Shown: positions 29,340-39,163, numbered from the stretch's first letter. The stretch: 64,000 nt of DNA from Fibrobacter sp. UBA7003 (GCA_002449765.1 DJXN01000004.1:166932-230931), one strand, 5' to 3'. Notes: generated from the sequence alone by a model not told the origin. Translations and numbers: made by a program.

Positions 29340-29368
29340 CATGGACTACGACATCCTCCTTTTATAAT
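29340..29368 (+). promoter_or_regulatory. Candidate promoter of the 29392 gene
   Basis: A perfect TATAAT lies at 29363-29368, 23 bp before the ATG. A TTGACC at 29332-29337 is too far (25 bp) for a standard spacer, so the -35 is weak. Confidence 0.4.
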
Positions 29369-29391
29369 ATATATTGCGGACGAGGAGAATT

Positions 29392-29946
29392 ATGTTTAGA
29401 GCCTTATTTATTTTATTGGCCACGGCAGCATTTTGCTACGCCCAAGCAGGCGCAAGCGTCGAAGTTCCACCATCCATTTTCACATCCGATTCCCTGGAAG
29501 CGGAAAGATTGGCCCTAGAAACCCGAACAGATTTCAACGAGCACTACCGTAACCTGATCGAGCAAGAGAAGAAGGATATCAGCCACAAGACAAATCTCGC
29601 CATTCTTGGCGGAATGCTAATTGGCGGCGGCGGGGTCCTTACCGCCATGTACGCCAAAGACGGATTCGATTCCGATGGCCAGGAATCGCTCAAAGAGGCG
29701 CTAAGAACGGAACTTTTCATCGTTTCTATAGGTTTAACAGCCGTCGGAGTTGTGGGCCTCAGTTACAACCTATACGCGCTTTTCAACAAGGACGGACTCT
29801 ACAATCAGTTGGAATCATACAAAAAAGCGCACGAAATCTACAAGCGCAGGCGCGACGAACAACATAACGGCACAAAGCTCGCCCTCGCACCAACGTTCAA
29901 CATAGCCAACTCCGCGGCGGGGATGAACATGCTAATCCTTTTTTAA
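29392..29946 (+). CDS. Small membrane protein of unknown function
   Basis: 184 residues from the ATG at 29392, with GAGGAGA 4-7 nt upstream. Signal peptide MFRALFILLATAAFCYAQA. Two later hydrophobic segments (LAILGGMLIGGGGVLTAMYA about 75-95, and LFIVSIGLTAVGVVGLSYNLYAL about 118-140) suggest an inner-membrane protein with a basic C-terminal region. It resembles in layout the protein encoded at 21826. It is divergent from the envelope cluster, with a 229 bp shared intergenic region in which I see no other gene. Confidence 0.7.
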   Translation: MFRALFILLATAAFCYAQAGASVEVPPSIFTSDSLEAERLALETRTDFNEHYRNLIEQEKKDISHKTNLAILGGMLIGGGGVLTAMYAKDGFDSDGQESLKEALRTELFIVSIGLTAVGVVGLSYNLYALFNKDGLYNQLESYKKAHEIYKRRRDEQHNGTKLALAPTFNIANSAAGMNMLILF

Positions 29947-30007
29947 AAAAGATTTCATTTATCTCCATGCTTTGCGACTTTATTATTTTTAGGCAAAAGG
30001 TCGCTTT

Positions 30008-31327
30008 ATGAAAAAAACATTCGCATTTTTGTTTGTTGTCGCAATCGTCTGCTTCGCGCAGGACCGCCACCAGATGGGCAGCAACTATTACGCCTACCCC
30101 ACTCCTACGGCCAAGTATACCAAGGCACCCGCCGGCTACAAGCCGTTTTACCTGAGCCACTACGGCAGACACGGCAGTCGCTTTCACCAGCCCGCCGACC
30201 ATTACCACACCCTGTATAACACACTCGCCAAGGCGGATTCCTTAGGCAAGCTCACGGACCTCGGCAAGAGTTTGCTTGAACGAGCCAAGTACCTGGACGA
30301 ATATGCCTCCCCGCGTGCAGGCGACTTGACCCAGCTCGGCGTGGCCCAGCATCAGGGAATCGCAAAGCGCATGGTCAAGAACTTCCCTGAAGTTTTCAAG
30401 AATAACGCCTATGTAGAAGCCTACGCCAGCACCAGCGTACGCTGCGTCGTGAGCATGGCAGCATTCCTCGAAGAACTGCATGCGCTAAAGCCCAAGGTCG
30501 AAATTCACCAGGAATCGGGCAAGTACCTGATGAGTTTCATCAGCCCGCTCGACTTCGGGAAAATCATCGGTGAATCGAACACCCCCACCTGGCAAAAAGA
30601 AAACGAAAAACTCTACAGCCACGTGAATCCGACTCGCATGATGCGAACGATTTTCAATGATTCCAACTACATCCAGAAGAATGTAGACGCAGGCGACCTT
30701 TTCAGCAAGATTTATGAAATCGGCAACAGCCTGCAAGGTAGCCCCGAAATCGAATTCAACTTTGACGACCTGTGGACCGAAGAAGACCTTGCCGCTCGCT
30801 GGCATGCACAGAACGCCTGGTGGTACAGCGTTCTCGGCAACAATCCATTCGCCCAAAAACAGGGGCTCGACAACGCCCGCCCGCTCTTGAAAAACGTTCT
30901 GGATGAAGCCGACAAGGTGATTGCTGCCGACACAGCCAAAACAGACAAAACCGCAGGTAAGAAGCCCGCGAAAAAGACCACAGCGACGCTCCGCTTCGGC
31001 CACGATACGGTGATTTTCCCGTTTGCAGTGCTTTTACAGCTAGAAAACGGCACGCAGAACACCGGCATCGAAACCGCAGACATGGAAAACCTGCACAAGG
31101 TCTGGCGCGACTATGAAATCAGCCCGATGGCCGCCAACATACAGCTCGTATTCTACAAGTCCAGCAAGAAGGGCGCCCCGATTTTAGTGAAAGTGATGCT
31201 CAACGAAATCGAGCAGAAACTGCCCGTGACATGCGATACAGCAACAGTAAAGAACTGCCCCGCCACCCCGTATTACCGCTGGGATGACGTCAAGGAATTT
31301 TACGGCAAGATTGCAACGGGCAAATAA
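30008..31327 (+). CDS. Exported histidine acid phosphatase (phytase/MINPP-like)
   Basis: 439 residues. Signal peptide KKTFAFLFVVAIVCFA. The catalytic motif of the histidine phosphatase superfamily, clade 2, is HYGRHGSRFH with R54-H-G-S-R58, and the proton-donor motif is FGHDT (H332-D333). The family includes acid phosphatases, phytases and multiple inositol-polyphosphate phosphatases; which substrate is used cannot be told, but an exported enzyme could release phosphate from plant phytate. The first half contains STSVRCVVSMAAFLEEL, typical of the group. Confidence 0.88.
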   Translation: MKKTFAFLFVVAIVCFAQDRHQMGSNYYAYPTPTAKYTKAPAGYKPFYLSHYGRHGSRFHQPADHYHTLYNTLAKADSLGKLTDLGKSLLERAKYLDEYASPRAGDLTQLGVAQHQGIAKRMVKNFPEVFKNNAYVEAYASTSVRCVVSMAAFLEELHALKPKVEIHQESGKYLMSFISPLDFGKIIGESNTPTWQKENEKLYSHVNPTRMMRTIFNDSNYIQKNVDAGDLFSKIYEIGNSLQGSPEIEFNFDDLWTEEDLAARWHAQNAWWYSVLGNNPFAQKQGLDNARPLLKNVLDEADKVIAADTAKTDKTAGKKPAKKTTATLRFGHDTVIFPFAVLLQLENGTQNTGIETADMENLHKVWRDYEISPMAANIQLVFYKSSKKGAPILVKVMLNEIEQKLPVTCDTATVKNCPATPYYRWDDVKEFYGKIATGK

Positions 31328-31538
31328 CCTGCGACTGCCTGTATAAAGGAAAATCCCTCGCATCGGCGAGGGACTTTTTATGTTTAATGTTTCTGTTGTA
31401 CTTGGTCTTGTCGCGGACGATTCTTGTCCGTAACGTGGCTCCGTTCTGGGAGCCGTCTATGCGTAGCGTTCGCATTCTTGCGCTTTCCGTTGCGGCATCA
31501 GCAACCTTGCCCGCTGCTTTCGCTCTGTTTTTAGCCAT
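31290..31538 (-). CDS. Small basic protein, hypothetical
   Basis: 82 residues from an ATG at 31538 with a perfect AAGGAGG 7 nt upstream, the best ribosome site in the neighbourhood. The N-terminal 55 residues are strongly basic (AKNRAKAAGKVADAATESAR, KTKYNRNIKHKK), suggesting RNA or DNA binding. The last 30 codons read through a terminator hairpin (31354-31373) and overlap the phosphatase 3' end, so the true gene may be shorter or frameshifted near 31375. No family recognised. Confidence 0.5.
   Translation of the reverse strand: MAKNRAKAAGKVADAATESARMRTLRIDGSQNGATLRTRIVRDKTKYNRNIKHKKSLADARDFPLYRQSQVICPLQSCRKIP
31354..31379. terminator. Terminator after the histidine phosphatase gene
   Basis: TCCCTCGC-ATCG-GCGAGGGA is an eight-bp stem with a tetraloop, followed by CTTTTTAT on the plus strand and TTTTCCTTT on the minus strand. 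It lies inside the frame of the small basic protein on the minus strand. Confidence 0.8.
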
Positions 31539-31595
31539 AGGGGCCTCCTTGAGGGGGAAATATAAATTATTTTTTAGGACATGCAAAGGATTGAT

Positions 31596-32765
31596 ATGAA
31601 AAAAGCATATTGCGTTCTGTTTTCCGCCCTACTGATGGTCGCCTGCGGCGACGACAATTCATCGTCTGCAGATGACCAAGAACTTTCGTCTTCTTCAGAA
31701 GAAGTTGCTATCGAATCATCTTCGGACGAAAAAATCGTTAGTTCGTCTTCTGAAAAAAAGGAAGAACAGAATTCTTCTTCAAGCGTTCAAGAAGCAAATT
31801 CTTCTAGCGACAAGGGGGAATCTTTGCCTTCGGATGACGGCTGGATTACCACAATAAGCATCGACCATTTTTCTTTCTTTGATGAAGAACATCTCAGGTA
31901 CTATTTCCTCGAAGAGGAATGCGATTACGATTCCGCCACAAATTCTTTCAAATGGATAGCGGAAGACTACACGGGCGTTTTTGACAGGTACGACGTGTCG
32001 CCAACTATGTTCCAATCCGAATATGGCGGAGACTCGCTTAGATATATGATAGACCATTCCTTCGGATTCAAGATGTCTAATGACACTCTATACGAATGCG
32101 ATTACATCGGAGACTCCTGCGAAACCATAGAAACCGCAACCGTATACGTCGGTACTTCCAAATCCATTTTTTCAACATGGGAATGTGTCGGCAGAATCTA
32201 TCATGGAATATATGCTGAGATTCCTTCCAACTATAAAATCACCCTTACACTGACTCCTAAGCAGAGAAGCATAACAACCCGCAGCAAAATCACAGGATCA
32301 AGCTACACACCCGAACCACGACAATATTGCGGCGTCATCTATGATTTATTTAATGACGAACAAAAAGAGGAATCCTGCAATAATCAACTTCAAAAAGTCC
32401 AGGAACTTCCTACCGACACAGTCTTTATAAGCAAAGACTTGTGGATTGTCGCCAAGGATTTAAATAAGGCCGACATTTCCGTAAACAACCAAATCTTCGA
32501 GGTTTCATTCAACCACACATTAGAGATGGCCCCCACGCAAATTTCAACATTCACTAATCAAATAACCTTTCAAGGAATCACCTGCGCCTGGTGGCAAAGA
32601 AATGTCGAAATAACGCAAGAGTACTGCGAAAACGGCGACCACAGCCAAGATTTCGTCGAAAGCGAATACAGCAACATCCATCGAACATTCATCAAACAAC
32701 TTCAAGGATCCAGCGACAACGAGAAAGAATTCGATGAATGCATCAAGCAATTTAATTTGAAATAA
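31596..32765 (+). CDS. Ser-rich-linker lipoprotein
   Basis: 389 residues from the ATG at 31596, with AAAGGA 5 nt upstream. Lipobox SALLMVACGDD. Residues 22-75 are a Ser/Glu linker (SSSADDQELSSSSEE, ESSSDEKIVSSSSE) of the kind seen in Fibrobacter surface lipoproteins. The rest is a globular domain with several Cys residues (CDYIGDSCE, CITWQ-like CAWW). More AT-rich than tilS or ftsH. It ends 3 bp before tilS. Function unknown. Confidence 0.8.
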   Translation: MKKAYCVLFSALLMVACGDDNSSSADDQELSSSSEEVAIESSSDEKIVSSSSEKKEEQNSSSSVQEANSSSDKGESLPSDDGWITTISIDHFSFFDEEHLRYYFLEEECDYDSATNSFKWIAEDYTGVFDRYDVSPTMFQSEYGGDSLRYMIDHSFGFKMSNDTLYECDYIGDSCETIETATVYVGTSKSIFSTWECVGRIYHGIYAEIPSNYKITLTLTPKQRSITTRSKITGSSYTPEPRQYCGVIYDLFNDEQKEESCNNQLQKVQELPTDTVFISKDLWIVAKDLNKADISVNNQIFEVSFNHTLEMAPTQISTFTNQITFQGITCAWWQRNVEITQEYCENGDHSQDFVESEYSNIHRTFIKQLQGSSDNEKEFDECIKQFNLK

Positions 32766-32768
32766 AAA

Positions 32769-33959
32769 TTGAGTCTTGATTTAACGCAAAATATCCGCCG
32801 TCATGGTTTCAAACGCCTGCTGCTTGCAGTTTCGGGCGGGTTGGATTCCATTTGCCTGGCGCATTATTTCATTGTTAACCGCGAAGTACTCGGCATTGAA
32901 TGGCTCGGAATTGCACATGTGCATCACGGGCTGCGCGAAGGAACAGCTGACCGCGACGCCGCTTTTGTCGAGACGTTCGCGCGCAAGTATAACGTTCCGT
33001 TTTTCTTGAAAAAGTTGGATGGCGAAGCGTTAAAAAGTGCCGAAAGTTCGCTCGAAGAAAACGCACGGGACGCAAGGTATAAGGCGCTGGTCGAGATTGT
33101 AAATGAAATTGGAGATTCCCGCCTGCGCGGAAATGACAATAAAGGCATCATCGTCACGGCGCACCATGCGGGCGACCAGGCGGAAACGATGTACATGCGC
33201 CTCCGCCGCGGCACGACACTCGCCGGATTGCGGGGAATCCAATCGCTGCGGGCGTTAGACTCTATTGGACACGGCACATTTCACACTACACACCTCATCT
33301 ACCGTCCTTTCCTTAACGTGACGCGCGAGGAACTGCTCGCCTACACCCGCGAGAACAATCTCACCTGGTGCGAAGACGAGAGCAATGCCGACGTGAAATT
33401 CGCCCGCAACAAGGTGCGGCATGAACTATTGCCCCTGCTGGAACGGGAATGCCCCGGCGCGACAGCACAACTCTGCCGGATTGCGGAGCTTGCAGACCGG
33501 GCGTACAAGAAGGTGATGAAGAAATGCTATACTCTTTTCACCATCGCTCTTTGCAAGGAGCCTCTTGTAAAGGAGATCCCCACCTTGGTGGCCATGCGCA
33601 CTAAACAACAAGTTGTTAAGTGCTGTCCGCCCGCCTACGCGGGGATGACAAGTAAGGAAGCCGGGATTGTTCAGTGCATTACCCTGGACAAGAAAAAGTT
33701 CCATAAAATTCTGCGTGAACACGCGGACGCGGACCTCTCGGAAATGTTCCGCCTGTGGCTCGCCGAACAAGGTTTCCGCTTCCCCATCGGGTTCTTCTAC
33801 GGCCCGAAAGAGCCCGCTCACGTCAAAATTCCGCACCGGGCGGCCTACCGCAGGCGTTCTATCGTTAAAATCGGCCATACCATCAAGATTTGCGAATTTC
33901 GCACCCCCGAGGAAGCCCAGAAATTTGTATCTTGCGAGATGAAAGAAAAAGGATTATAA
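32769..33959 (+). CDS. tilS: tRNA(Ile)-lysidine synthase
   Basis: Converts C34 of tRNA-Ile(CAU) to lysidine using ATP and lysine, an essential step for reading AUA. 396 residues. PP-loop [14 protein letters not shown] (about 21-34), [21 protein letters not shown]-like [17 protein letters not shown] and the [17 protein letters not shown] motif. No ATG fits, and a TTG at 32769 is the only suitable start. Two segments, about residues 115-124 and 270-297, are encoded by dispersed repeats inserted in frame. The stop overlaps the ftsH ATG by 1 bp. Confidence 0.92.
   Translation: MSLDLTQNIRRHGFKRLLLAVSGGLDSICLAHYFIVNREVLGIEWLGIAHVHHGLREGTADRDAAFVETFARKYNVPFFLKKLDGEALKSAESSLEENARDARYKALVEIVNEIGDSRLRGNDNKGIIVTAHHAGDQAETMYMRLRRGTTLAGLRGIQSLRALDSIGHGTFHTTHLIYRPFLNVTREELLAYTRENNLTWCEDESNADVKFARNKVRHELLPLLERECPGATAQLCRIAELADRAYKKVMKKCYTLFTIALCKEPLVKEIPTLVAMRTKQQVVKCCPPAYAGMTSKEAGIVQCITLDKKKFHKILREHADADLSEMFRLWLAEQGFRFPIGFFYGPKEPAHVKIPHRAAYRRRSIVKIGHTIKICEFRTPEEAQKFVSCEMKEKGL
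33114..33137 (+). repeat. Dispersed palindromic repeat inside tilS (SRLRGND type)
   Basis: ATTCCCGCCTGCGCGGAAAT followed by GACA. The same core is found at 33630-33650 and, between genes, at 59189-59212 (CCCCGCCTTCGCGGGGATGA). It is read in frame as DSRLRGNDN. Confidence 0.7.
33580..33650 (+). repeat. Composite dispersed repeat inside tilS
   Basis: CCACC-TT-GGTGG followed by a 36-nt unit (33587-33622) that matches 54224-54259 at 31 of 36 positions, then CCGCCTACGCGGGGATGACA, the second repeat type. It is translated in frame as part of tilS. Confidence 0.75.
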
Positions 33960-36103
33960 TGAGCCAAACCAAGAAGCCCGCCTCCCCGTTCAAGAATCGG
34001 AACTTTATCATTGTTCTTATTATACTTGTCATGCTGTTCGTGATGTTCCCGCTTACCGGGCAGGACAAGGAACAAAACCTGACACGCACTGAATTCTTGG
34101 CCATGATGGGAGATTCCACCAAGGTCATTACCGAACTTTCGCTGCAGAAGACTCCCGACGGCATCATCATCGAGGGTGCCTACAAGCTCACTCCCGAAGA
34201 GATTGCCGAAGCGAACAAGAACAGGAGTCCCATCGCACGCTTCACGCGTTCCGACAATGCGGGTGACACCAAGCACTTCACGAGCCACATGCTCGAAATT
34301 TCCAACGATCAGATTACCGCCTGGGAAATGTTCAAGGGCGTGAAGGTGAAGGTCATCCACGAATCGACCACGTGGCTCGACACCATCATGGCGTTCCTCC
34401 CGGTCATTATCCTCATCGCGTTCTTCTGGATAATGACGAGCCGCCAGATGGGCGGTGGCGGCAAGAACCCGTTCAGCTTTGGCAAGAGCCAGGCAAAGAT
34501 TATCGGTAACGACCCGAAGAAGAAGACCACGTTCAACGACGTGGCGGGTTGCGACGAGGCAAAGCAGGACTTGCAGGAACTCGTGGAGTTCTTGAAGGAC
34601 CCGAAAAAATACGACGAACTCGGCGGACGAATCCCGAAGGGGGCTCTGCTCGTCGGGCCTCCGGGTACCGGCAAGACTCTCCTCGCACGCGCAGTCGCGG
34701 GCGAAGCGGGAGTGCCGTTCTTCAGCATGTCGGGTTCGGACTTCGTGGAAATGTTCGTGGGCGTAGGTGCTAGCCGCGTGCGCGACCTCTTTGAAACCGG
34801 CAAGAAGAACGCTCCGTGTATATTGTTTATCGACGAAATCGATGCCGTAGGTCGCCAGCGTGGCGCAGGCCTCGGCGGCGGGCACGACGAACGCGAACAG
34901 ACATTGAACCAGTTGCTCGTGGAAATGGACGGCTTCGCTGCAAACGAAGGCGTCATCCTGATTGCAGCCACCAACCGCCCCGACGTGCTCGACAAGGCGC
35001 TGCTCCGTCCGGGACGCTTTGACCGCCAGATCGTGGTGGGCCTCCCCGACCTCAAGGGCCGCGAAGAAATCCTGAAGGTGCACCTGAAGAAGCGCAAGGT
35101 ACCTCTCGACAAGGACGTGGATGTATCGGCCATCGCGAAGGGAACGCCGGGACTTGCCGGTGCAGACCTCGAGAACCTCGTGAACGAGGCCGCCCTGCTC
35201 GCCGCGCGGTTCAACAACAAGAAGGTGACGATGCTCGACTTCGAGGAAGCCCGCGACAAACTCAGCATGGGTGCCGAGCGCCGCACGCTCCTGATGACCG
35301 ACGAAGAGAAGCGCCACACCGCCTACCACGAAGCGGGCCACGCCCTCATGACGCTCCTGTGCAAGCACAGCGACCCGCTCCACAAGATTACGATTATCCC
35401 GCGCGGCCGTGCTCTCGGCGTCACGATGAGCCTCCCGGAACGCGACCAGGTGAGTTACAGCCGCGAGTACGCCGAAGAACGCATCATGATCATGATGTCG
35501 GGCCGCCTTGCAGAACTCATATTCTTCAACCACCAGAGCACGGGTGCAAGCAACGACATCCAGCGCGCCACCGAACTTGCACGCAAGATGGTCACGGAAT
35601 GGGGCTTCGACGACGAAATCGGGCCGGTATGCTACAGCCGCACCGACGGCGAAGTGTTCCTGGGCCGCGAAATAAGCAAACCGAAGGAAATGTCCGAGAT
35701 GATGGCCGAGAAGATCGACAACGCGGTCAACAGCCTCATCAAGCGTCTGGATGCTGCCGCACGCAAGCTCATCGAAGAGCACAAGGACAAGCTTATCGAC
35801 CTCGCCGAAGCACTGTTCGAGTTTGAAGTGCTCGACCGCGAAGAAATCGACAAGGTCATGGCGGGCGAAAAGCTCACCGGCACCAAGAAGAGCCGCCAGT
35901 ACCAGGCTCTCGAAGAGATGGCCGAAAAGAAGAAGCGCGAAGAGACGCCCCCGCCCGACCCGGGAAAGCAGCCGCCGGTAGCCCCGGTCGCCGATGCACC
36001 CGTTGCAGAAATCAAGCCCGCCCCCGCTGGCGGTACGACTCCGGCAAGCGACGGCGAAGCTCATTCAACTACAGTCGAACCGCACGAACAGGAAAACTCG
36101 TAG
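33959..36103 (+). CDS. ftsH: ATP-dependent zinc metalloprotease FtsH
   Basis: Inner-membrane AAA+ protease that degrades misfolded membrane proteins and regulators. 714 residues from the ATG at 33959. Two membrane helices (about 18-36 and 140-160), Walker A GPPGTGKT (233-240), Walker [11 protein letters not shown], the [11 protein letters not shown], and the zinc site H457-E-A-G-H461. The C-terminal 60 residues are a Pro/Ala/Glu-rich tail ([19 protein letters not shown]). AAAGGA lies upstream. It overlaps tilS by 1 bp and abuts folP with no gap. Confidence 0.98.
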   Translation: MSQTKKPASPFKNRNFIIVLIILVMLFVMFPLTGQDKEQNLTRTEFLAMMGDSTKVITELSLQKTPDGIIIEGAYKLTPEEIAEANKNRSPIARFTRSDNAGDTKHFTSHMLEISNDQITAWEMFKGVKVKVIHESTTWLDTIMAFLPVIILIAFFWIMTSRQMGGGGKNPFSFGKSQAKIIGNDPKKKTTFNDVAGCDEAKQDLQELVEFLKDPKKYDELGGRIPKGALLVGPPGTGKTLLARAVAGEAGVPFFSMSGSDFVEMFVGVGASRVRDLFETGKKNAPCILFIDEIDAVGRQRGAGLGGGHDEREQTLNQLLVEMDGFAANEGVILIAATNRPDVLDKALLRPGRFDRQIVVGLPDLKGREEILKVHLKKRKVPLDKDVDVSAIAKGTPGLAGADLENLVNEAALLAARFNNKKVTMLDFEEARDKLSMGAERRTLLMTDEEKRHTAYHEAGHALMTLLCKHSDPLHKITIIPRGRALGVTMSLPERDQVSYSREYAEERIMIMMSGRLAELIFFNHQSTGASNDIQRATELARKMVTEWGFDDEIGPVCYSRTDGEVFLGREISKPKEMSEMMAEKIDNAVNSLIKRLDAAARKLIEEHKDKLIDLAEALFEFEVLDREEIDKVMAGEKLTGTKKSRQYQALEEMAEKKKREETPPPDPGKQPPVAPVADAPVAEIKPAPAGGTTPASDGEAHSTTVEPHEQENS

Positions 36104-37015
36104 ATGCTGAAGCCTGTCCTGGAACAAAGTCGCGCCCTCCCCTGGAAAGTCGGGAACAAGGTCATCCCCTGTTCTACACCTCTCGTGATGGGAATCGTGA
36201 ACGTGACTCCGGACAGTTTCTTTGACGGCGGCAAGCACAACTCGCCCGAGGCAGCCTACGAGCATGCGGTATCGCTCCTGCAGCAGGGCGCAGACATTCT
36301 CGATATCGGTGGCGAAAGCAGCAGGCCCGGAAGCGCACCCGTAAGCGAGCAGGAAGAAATGGACCGCGTGTGCCCCGTCGTGGAAGCGCTCGCACAGCTT
36401 GCAAACATTTCGGGAGACCTCGACAATCCGGGTTCCCGCGAATTCTACATCTCGGTCGATACCGTAAAGTCGCGTGTCGCGCGCGAATGCATGAAACTCG
36501 GAGCGCACATCATAAACGACATCAGCGCCTGCGCGATGGACCCCGAAATGGCGGGCGTCGCCGCAAGCACCGGCGCAAGCGTGGTCCTCAACCACATGCG
36601 CGGAAACTTCGGCACCATGCAGCAGGATTTCAAGCCCTATGCGAACGTGGTCGCAGAGGTGCGCGAGGAGCTCTTGTCTCGCGCGGAAGCCCTCATCAAG
36701 GCAGGCGTCGAGAAGTCCAAAATTTGCATCGACCCCGGCATCGGATTCGGGAAGACCGCTCAGGACAATATCGACCTGATGAAATCCACCGAAGAATTCC
36801 TTGCGGAAGGCTACCCCATCCTCGTGGGAACTTCTCGAAAGTCCTATATCGGGAAGATTGCGGGCCTCGAAAAGAGCGACAGGCTCATTCCCACCGTCAC
36901 TGCAGGCATTATCGCCGTCCTCGGTGGAGCATCCGTACTCCGCGTTCACGACGTGCGGGAGACAAAAGAATCTATACTTTACCTGGAGGCGCTGAAGACC
37001 CATGGTACTGTTTAA
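36104..37015 (+). CDS. folP: Dihydropteroate synthase
   Basis: Condenses 6-hydroxymethyl-dihydropterin pyrophosphate with p-aminobenzoate in folate synthesis; the sulfonamide target. 303 residues. VMGIVNVTPDSFFDGG (residues 26-41), DILDIGGESSRPGS, ISVDTVK, HIINDISACAMD, VVLNHMRG, ICIDPGIGFGKTAQDN and GTSRKSYIG are all standard. It starts immediately after ftsH, and its end overlaps cdaA by 14 bp; ftsH-folP-cdaA is a conserved order in several phyla. Confidence 0.97.
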   Translation: MLKPVLEQSRALPWKVGNKVIPCSTPLVMGIVNVTPDSFFDGGKHNSPEAAYEHAVSLLQQGADILDIGGESSRPGSAPVSEQEEMDRVCPVVEALAQLANISGDLDNPGSREFYISVDTVKSRVARECMKLGAHIINDISACAMDPEMAGVAASTGASVVLNHMRGNFGTMQQDFKPYANVVAEVREELLSRAEALIKAGVEKSKICIDPGIGFGKTAQDNIDLMKSTEEFLAEGYPILVGTSRKSYIGKIAGLEKSDRLIPTVTAGIIAVLGGASVLRVHDVRETKESILYLEALKTHGTV

Positions 37016-37832
37016 ACTTTTTGACGTCATCGACGTGAGAATGGCCGACATCCTGGACATTCTGCTCGTTTCCATCATCCTTTACTACGTGTTCCTGCTG
37101 TTCCGCGGCACTCGTGCCGTACAGATGATTGTAGGCGGCCTCCTGCTCATTGGCGCATGGCTCATCGCCCAGTGGTGGGAACTGCGAAGCATCTCCTGGA
37201 TGCTCAGCAACCTCACGAGCATCGGCATTATCGCCCTCGTCATCCTCTTCCAGCCAGAAATTCGAAGTGCCCTTACGCGAATCGGCCAGACCATCAGCCG
37301 AGCCGACTTACGCCAGCTTTTCTTCCATTCCAGCGGCCTCGACGACGTAACGGAATCCATCACCAACGCCGTGCAGGACCTCGCGAAGAACCATGTGGGC
37401 GCGCTCATCGTGCTCGAAAAGCGCGTGGGCCTTCGCAACTACGAGGAGACCGGAGAAATTTTGAACGCACGAATCAGTTCGCGACTGCTTCGAGCACTGT
37501 TCTTTCCGAATTCGGCCCTCCATGACGGTGCCGTGCTCCTGAACAGCCATAGCATCGTCGCGGCAGGATGCATTTTGCCGATGCCAACCGGAAACGTAGA
37601 AGGCGATGCGGGCTACGGCATGCGCCACCGTGCAGCCAAGGCGCTCGCCGCAGAATGCGACGCCATGGTGATTGTCGTTTCCGAAGAGACGGGCGGCATT
37701 TCTATTGCCTACCGCAACAGCCTGCGCCGCAAGCTTTCCATCAAGGAACTTGAAGCCGAAATCAAGCGCCACTGGGCCGAACTCTTCCACGAAGAAATTG
37801 CCGTGCCCGAAAAAGTGGAAATCGAAGAATAG
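37002..37832 (+). CDS. cdaA: Diadenylate cyclase CdaA (DacA), c-di-AMP synthase
   Basis: Makes cyclic di-AMP from two ATP; an integral membrane enzyme controlling turgor and envelope homeostasis. 276 residues. Three N-terminal membrane helices (about 12-32, 37-58, 63-83) precede the DAC domain. Catalytic motifs are D175-G-A177 in LHDGAVLL and R208-H-R210 in YGMRHRAAKAL. VIVVSEETGGIS follows. The start at 37002 overlaps folP; an ATG at 37041 would cut the first helix less well. Confidence 0.95.
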   Translation: MVLFKLFDVIDVRMADILDILLVSIILYYVFLLFRGTRAVQMIVGGLLLIGAWLIAQWWELRSISWMLSNLTSIGIIALVILFQPEIRSALTRIGQTISRADLRQLFFHSSGLDDVTESITNAVQDLAKNHVGALIVLEKRVGLRNYEETGEILNARISSRLLRALFFPNSALHDGAVLLNSHSIVAAGCILPMPTGNVEGDAGYGMRHRAAKALAAECDAMVIVVSEETGGISIAYRNSLRRKLSIKELEAEIKRHWAELFHEEIAVPEKVEIEE

Positions 37833-37859
37833 CCACCTCAAACAAGTTTAAGAACCGCC

Positions 37860-39149
37860 ATGACAGAGAATACGCCGAACGAACAGCAAGATCTAGAAAA
37901 AGACGAAACCCTCGATGCCAAGGCCAAGAAGCGCAAGAAGAAGAACATTGTCGTTCTTGTCATCATGTTCCTTTTGCTGCTTTGCCTCTTTATTGTGCAG
38001 TGTCAGCTCGACAGGATCAAGCAGGAAGCCCTGCAGAAGCAACAGCAAACCGAGCTCGAAGCCAGGCAGAACTACATTCTCGACAGTCTGCGTCGCATGG
38101 AAAAGGCCAAGATGGACAGCCTAGCCAGCGCAGAAGAAGCCCGCATTGCCGACAGCCTCCGAGCAGCAGATAGCGCACGCGTAGCAGATTCCATCCGCGT
38201 TGCCGATTCGCTCGCGAACCTGAAACCGGAAATCAACAAGGATAGCCTTCGCCATGTGCGCGACAGCGTGAAGCACGTGCGCGACAGCATCCGCGCCGTG
38301 AACGATTCGCTTCAGAAAGTGGAACAGGCGCGCAACGACAGCATAGCCAAGGCCGAAAAGGCCCGGCTCGACTCACTTGAAAAGAAGCGCGTGCAGGACA
38401 GCATCCGTTCCTCGGACAAGACACCCCCGTCCGCCGAAATCACGCCGCCTGCCGGCCGCTACTACGACCCCATCAAGCTGAAGGTAAAATGCGACGAAAT
38501 CAAGTGCAAGACATTCCTTTCGATTGGCGACACTATGAATCCGGTCGAGGCAGGCAAGGCCGTTGAATACAACAAGACCGGAAGCGTTTTCTACCTCGCC
38601 GAGGATTCCGTCGGCAACCGCAGCAAGTGGGAAGAGGCCAAATACGACATGGCATCGGACAACGTGTGCGGCAAGAACGCCTACCCCGTCCCCGTCGGCG
38701 GGAAGACGGTCTGCGTGGACGCCTACGAATACCCGAACGAACCTGATGCCGTCCCGCGTGACATGGTGAACCAGGAACAGGCGGTAGAGCTCTGCAAGCA
38801 AGCCGGCAAGCACCTCTGCAGCATCGACGAATGGCAGGCGGCGTGCCGCGGCAAGGACAAAGGACGCTACTCCTACGGCGACAGCTACCGTCAGAACAAG
38901 TGCAATACAAACACCAAGGCCGTGAAGCGCAGCGGACGCAAGGAACAGTGCCGCAGCTGGTACGGCATGTACGATATGAACGGGAACCTCTGGGAATGGA
39001 CTTCCACCACAAGCAAGGACCATCCGAACATGTTCCTCGTGGCGGGCGGCGCATGGAACACGAACAACGAAAGCAAGTGCACCGACAGCAAGTTCAGCTT
39101 CTACCCGCAGAACCAATACCCGAGCGTCGGATTCCGCTGCTGCAGATAG
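37860..39149 (+). CDS. Membrane-anchored coiled-coil protein with SUMF1/FGE-like domain
   Basis: 429 residues. A charged cytoplasmic head, one membrane helix about 31-48, then a long Ala/Asp/Ser coiled coil (about 60-180) with repeated ADS(L/I)R units. The C-terminal 160 residues resemble the formylglycine-generating/SUMF1 lectin-like fold: VCVDAYEYPNEP, HLCSIDEWQAACRGK, MYDMNGNLWEWTST, FLVAGGAW and VGFRCCR. Paired Cys suggest disulfides, so that domain is periplasmic. Enzyme or ligand-binding role unknown. It is 27 bp after cdaA. Confidence 0.85.
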   Translation: MTENTPNEQQDLEKDETLDAKAKKRKKKNIVVLVIMFLLLLCLFIVQCQLDRIKQEALQKQQQTELEARQNYILDSLRRMEKAKMDSLASAEEARIADSLRAADSARVADSIRVADSLANLKPEINKDSLRHVRDSVKHVRDSIRAVNDSLQKVEQARNDSIAKAEKARLDSLEKKRVQDSIRSSDKTPPSAEITPPAGRYYDPIKLKVKCDEIKCKTFLSIGDTMNPVEAGKAVEYNKTGSVFYLAEDSVGNRSKWEEAKYDMASDNVCGKNAYPVPVGGKTVCVDAYEYPNEPDAVPRDMVNQEQAVELCKQAGKHLCSIDEWQAACRGKDKGRYSYGDSYRQNKCNTNTKAVKRSGRKEQCRSWYGMYDMNGNLWEWTSTTSKDHPNMFLVAGGAWNTNNESKCTDSKFSFYPQNQYPSVGFRCCR

Positions 39150-39163
39150 AGGTAAATATAGTC

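Noticed and set aside
33580..33650. Reading the repeat in tilS as a frameshift or pseudogene marker
   Set aside because: The frame continues through it to conserved C-terminal sequence and the correctly placed stop overlapping ftsH.
33845..36064. A 739-codon minus-strand frame across ftsH
   Set aside because: Antisense of ftsH, which has all AAA and zinc-protease motifs.
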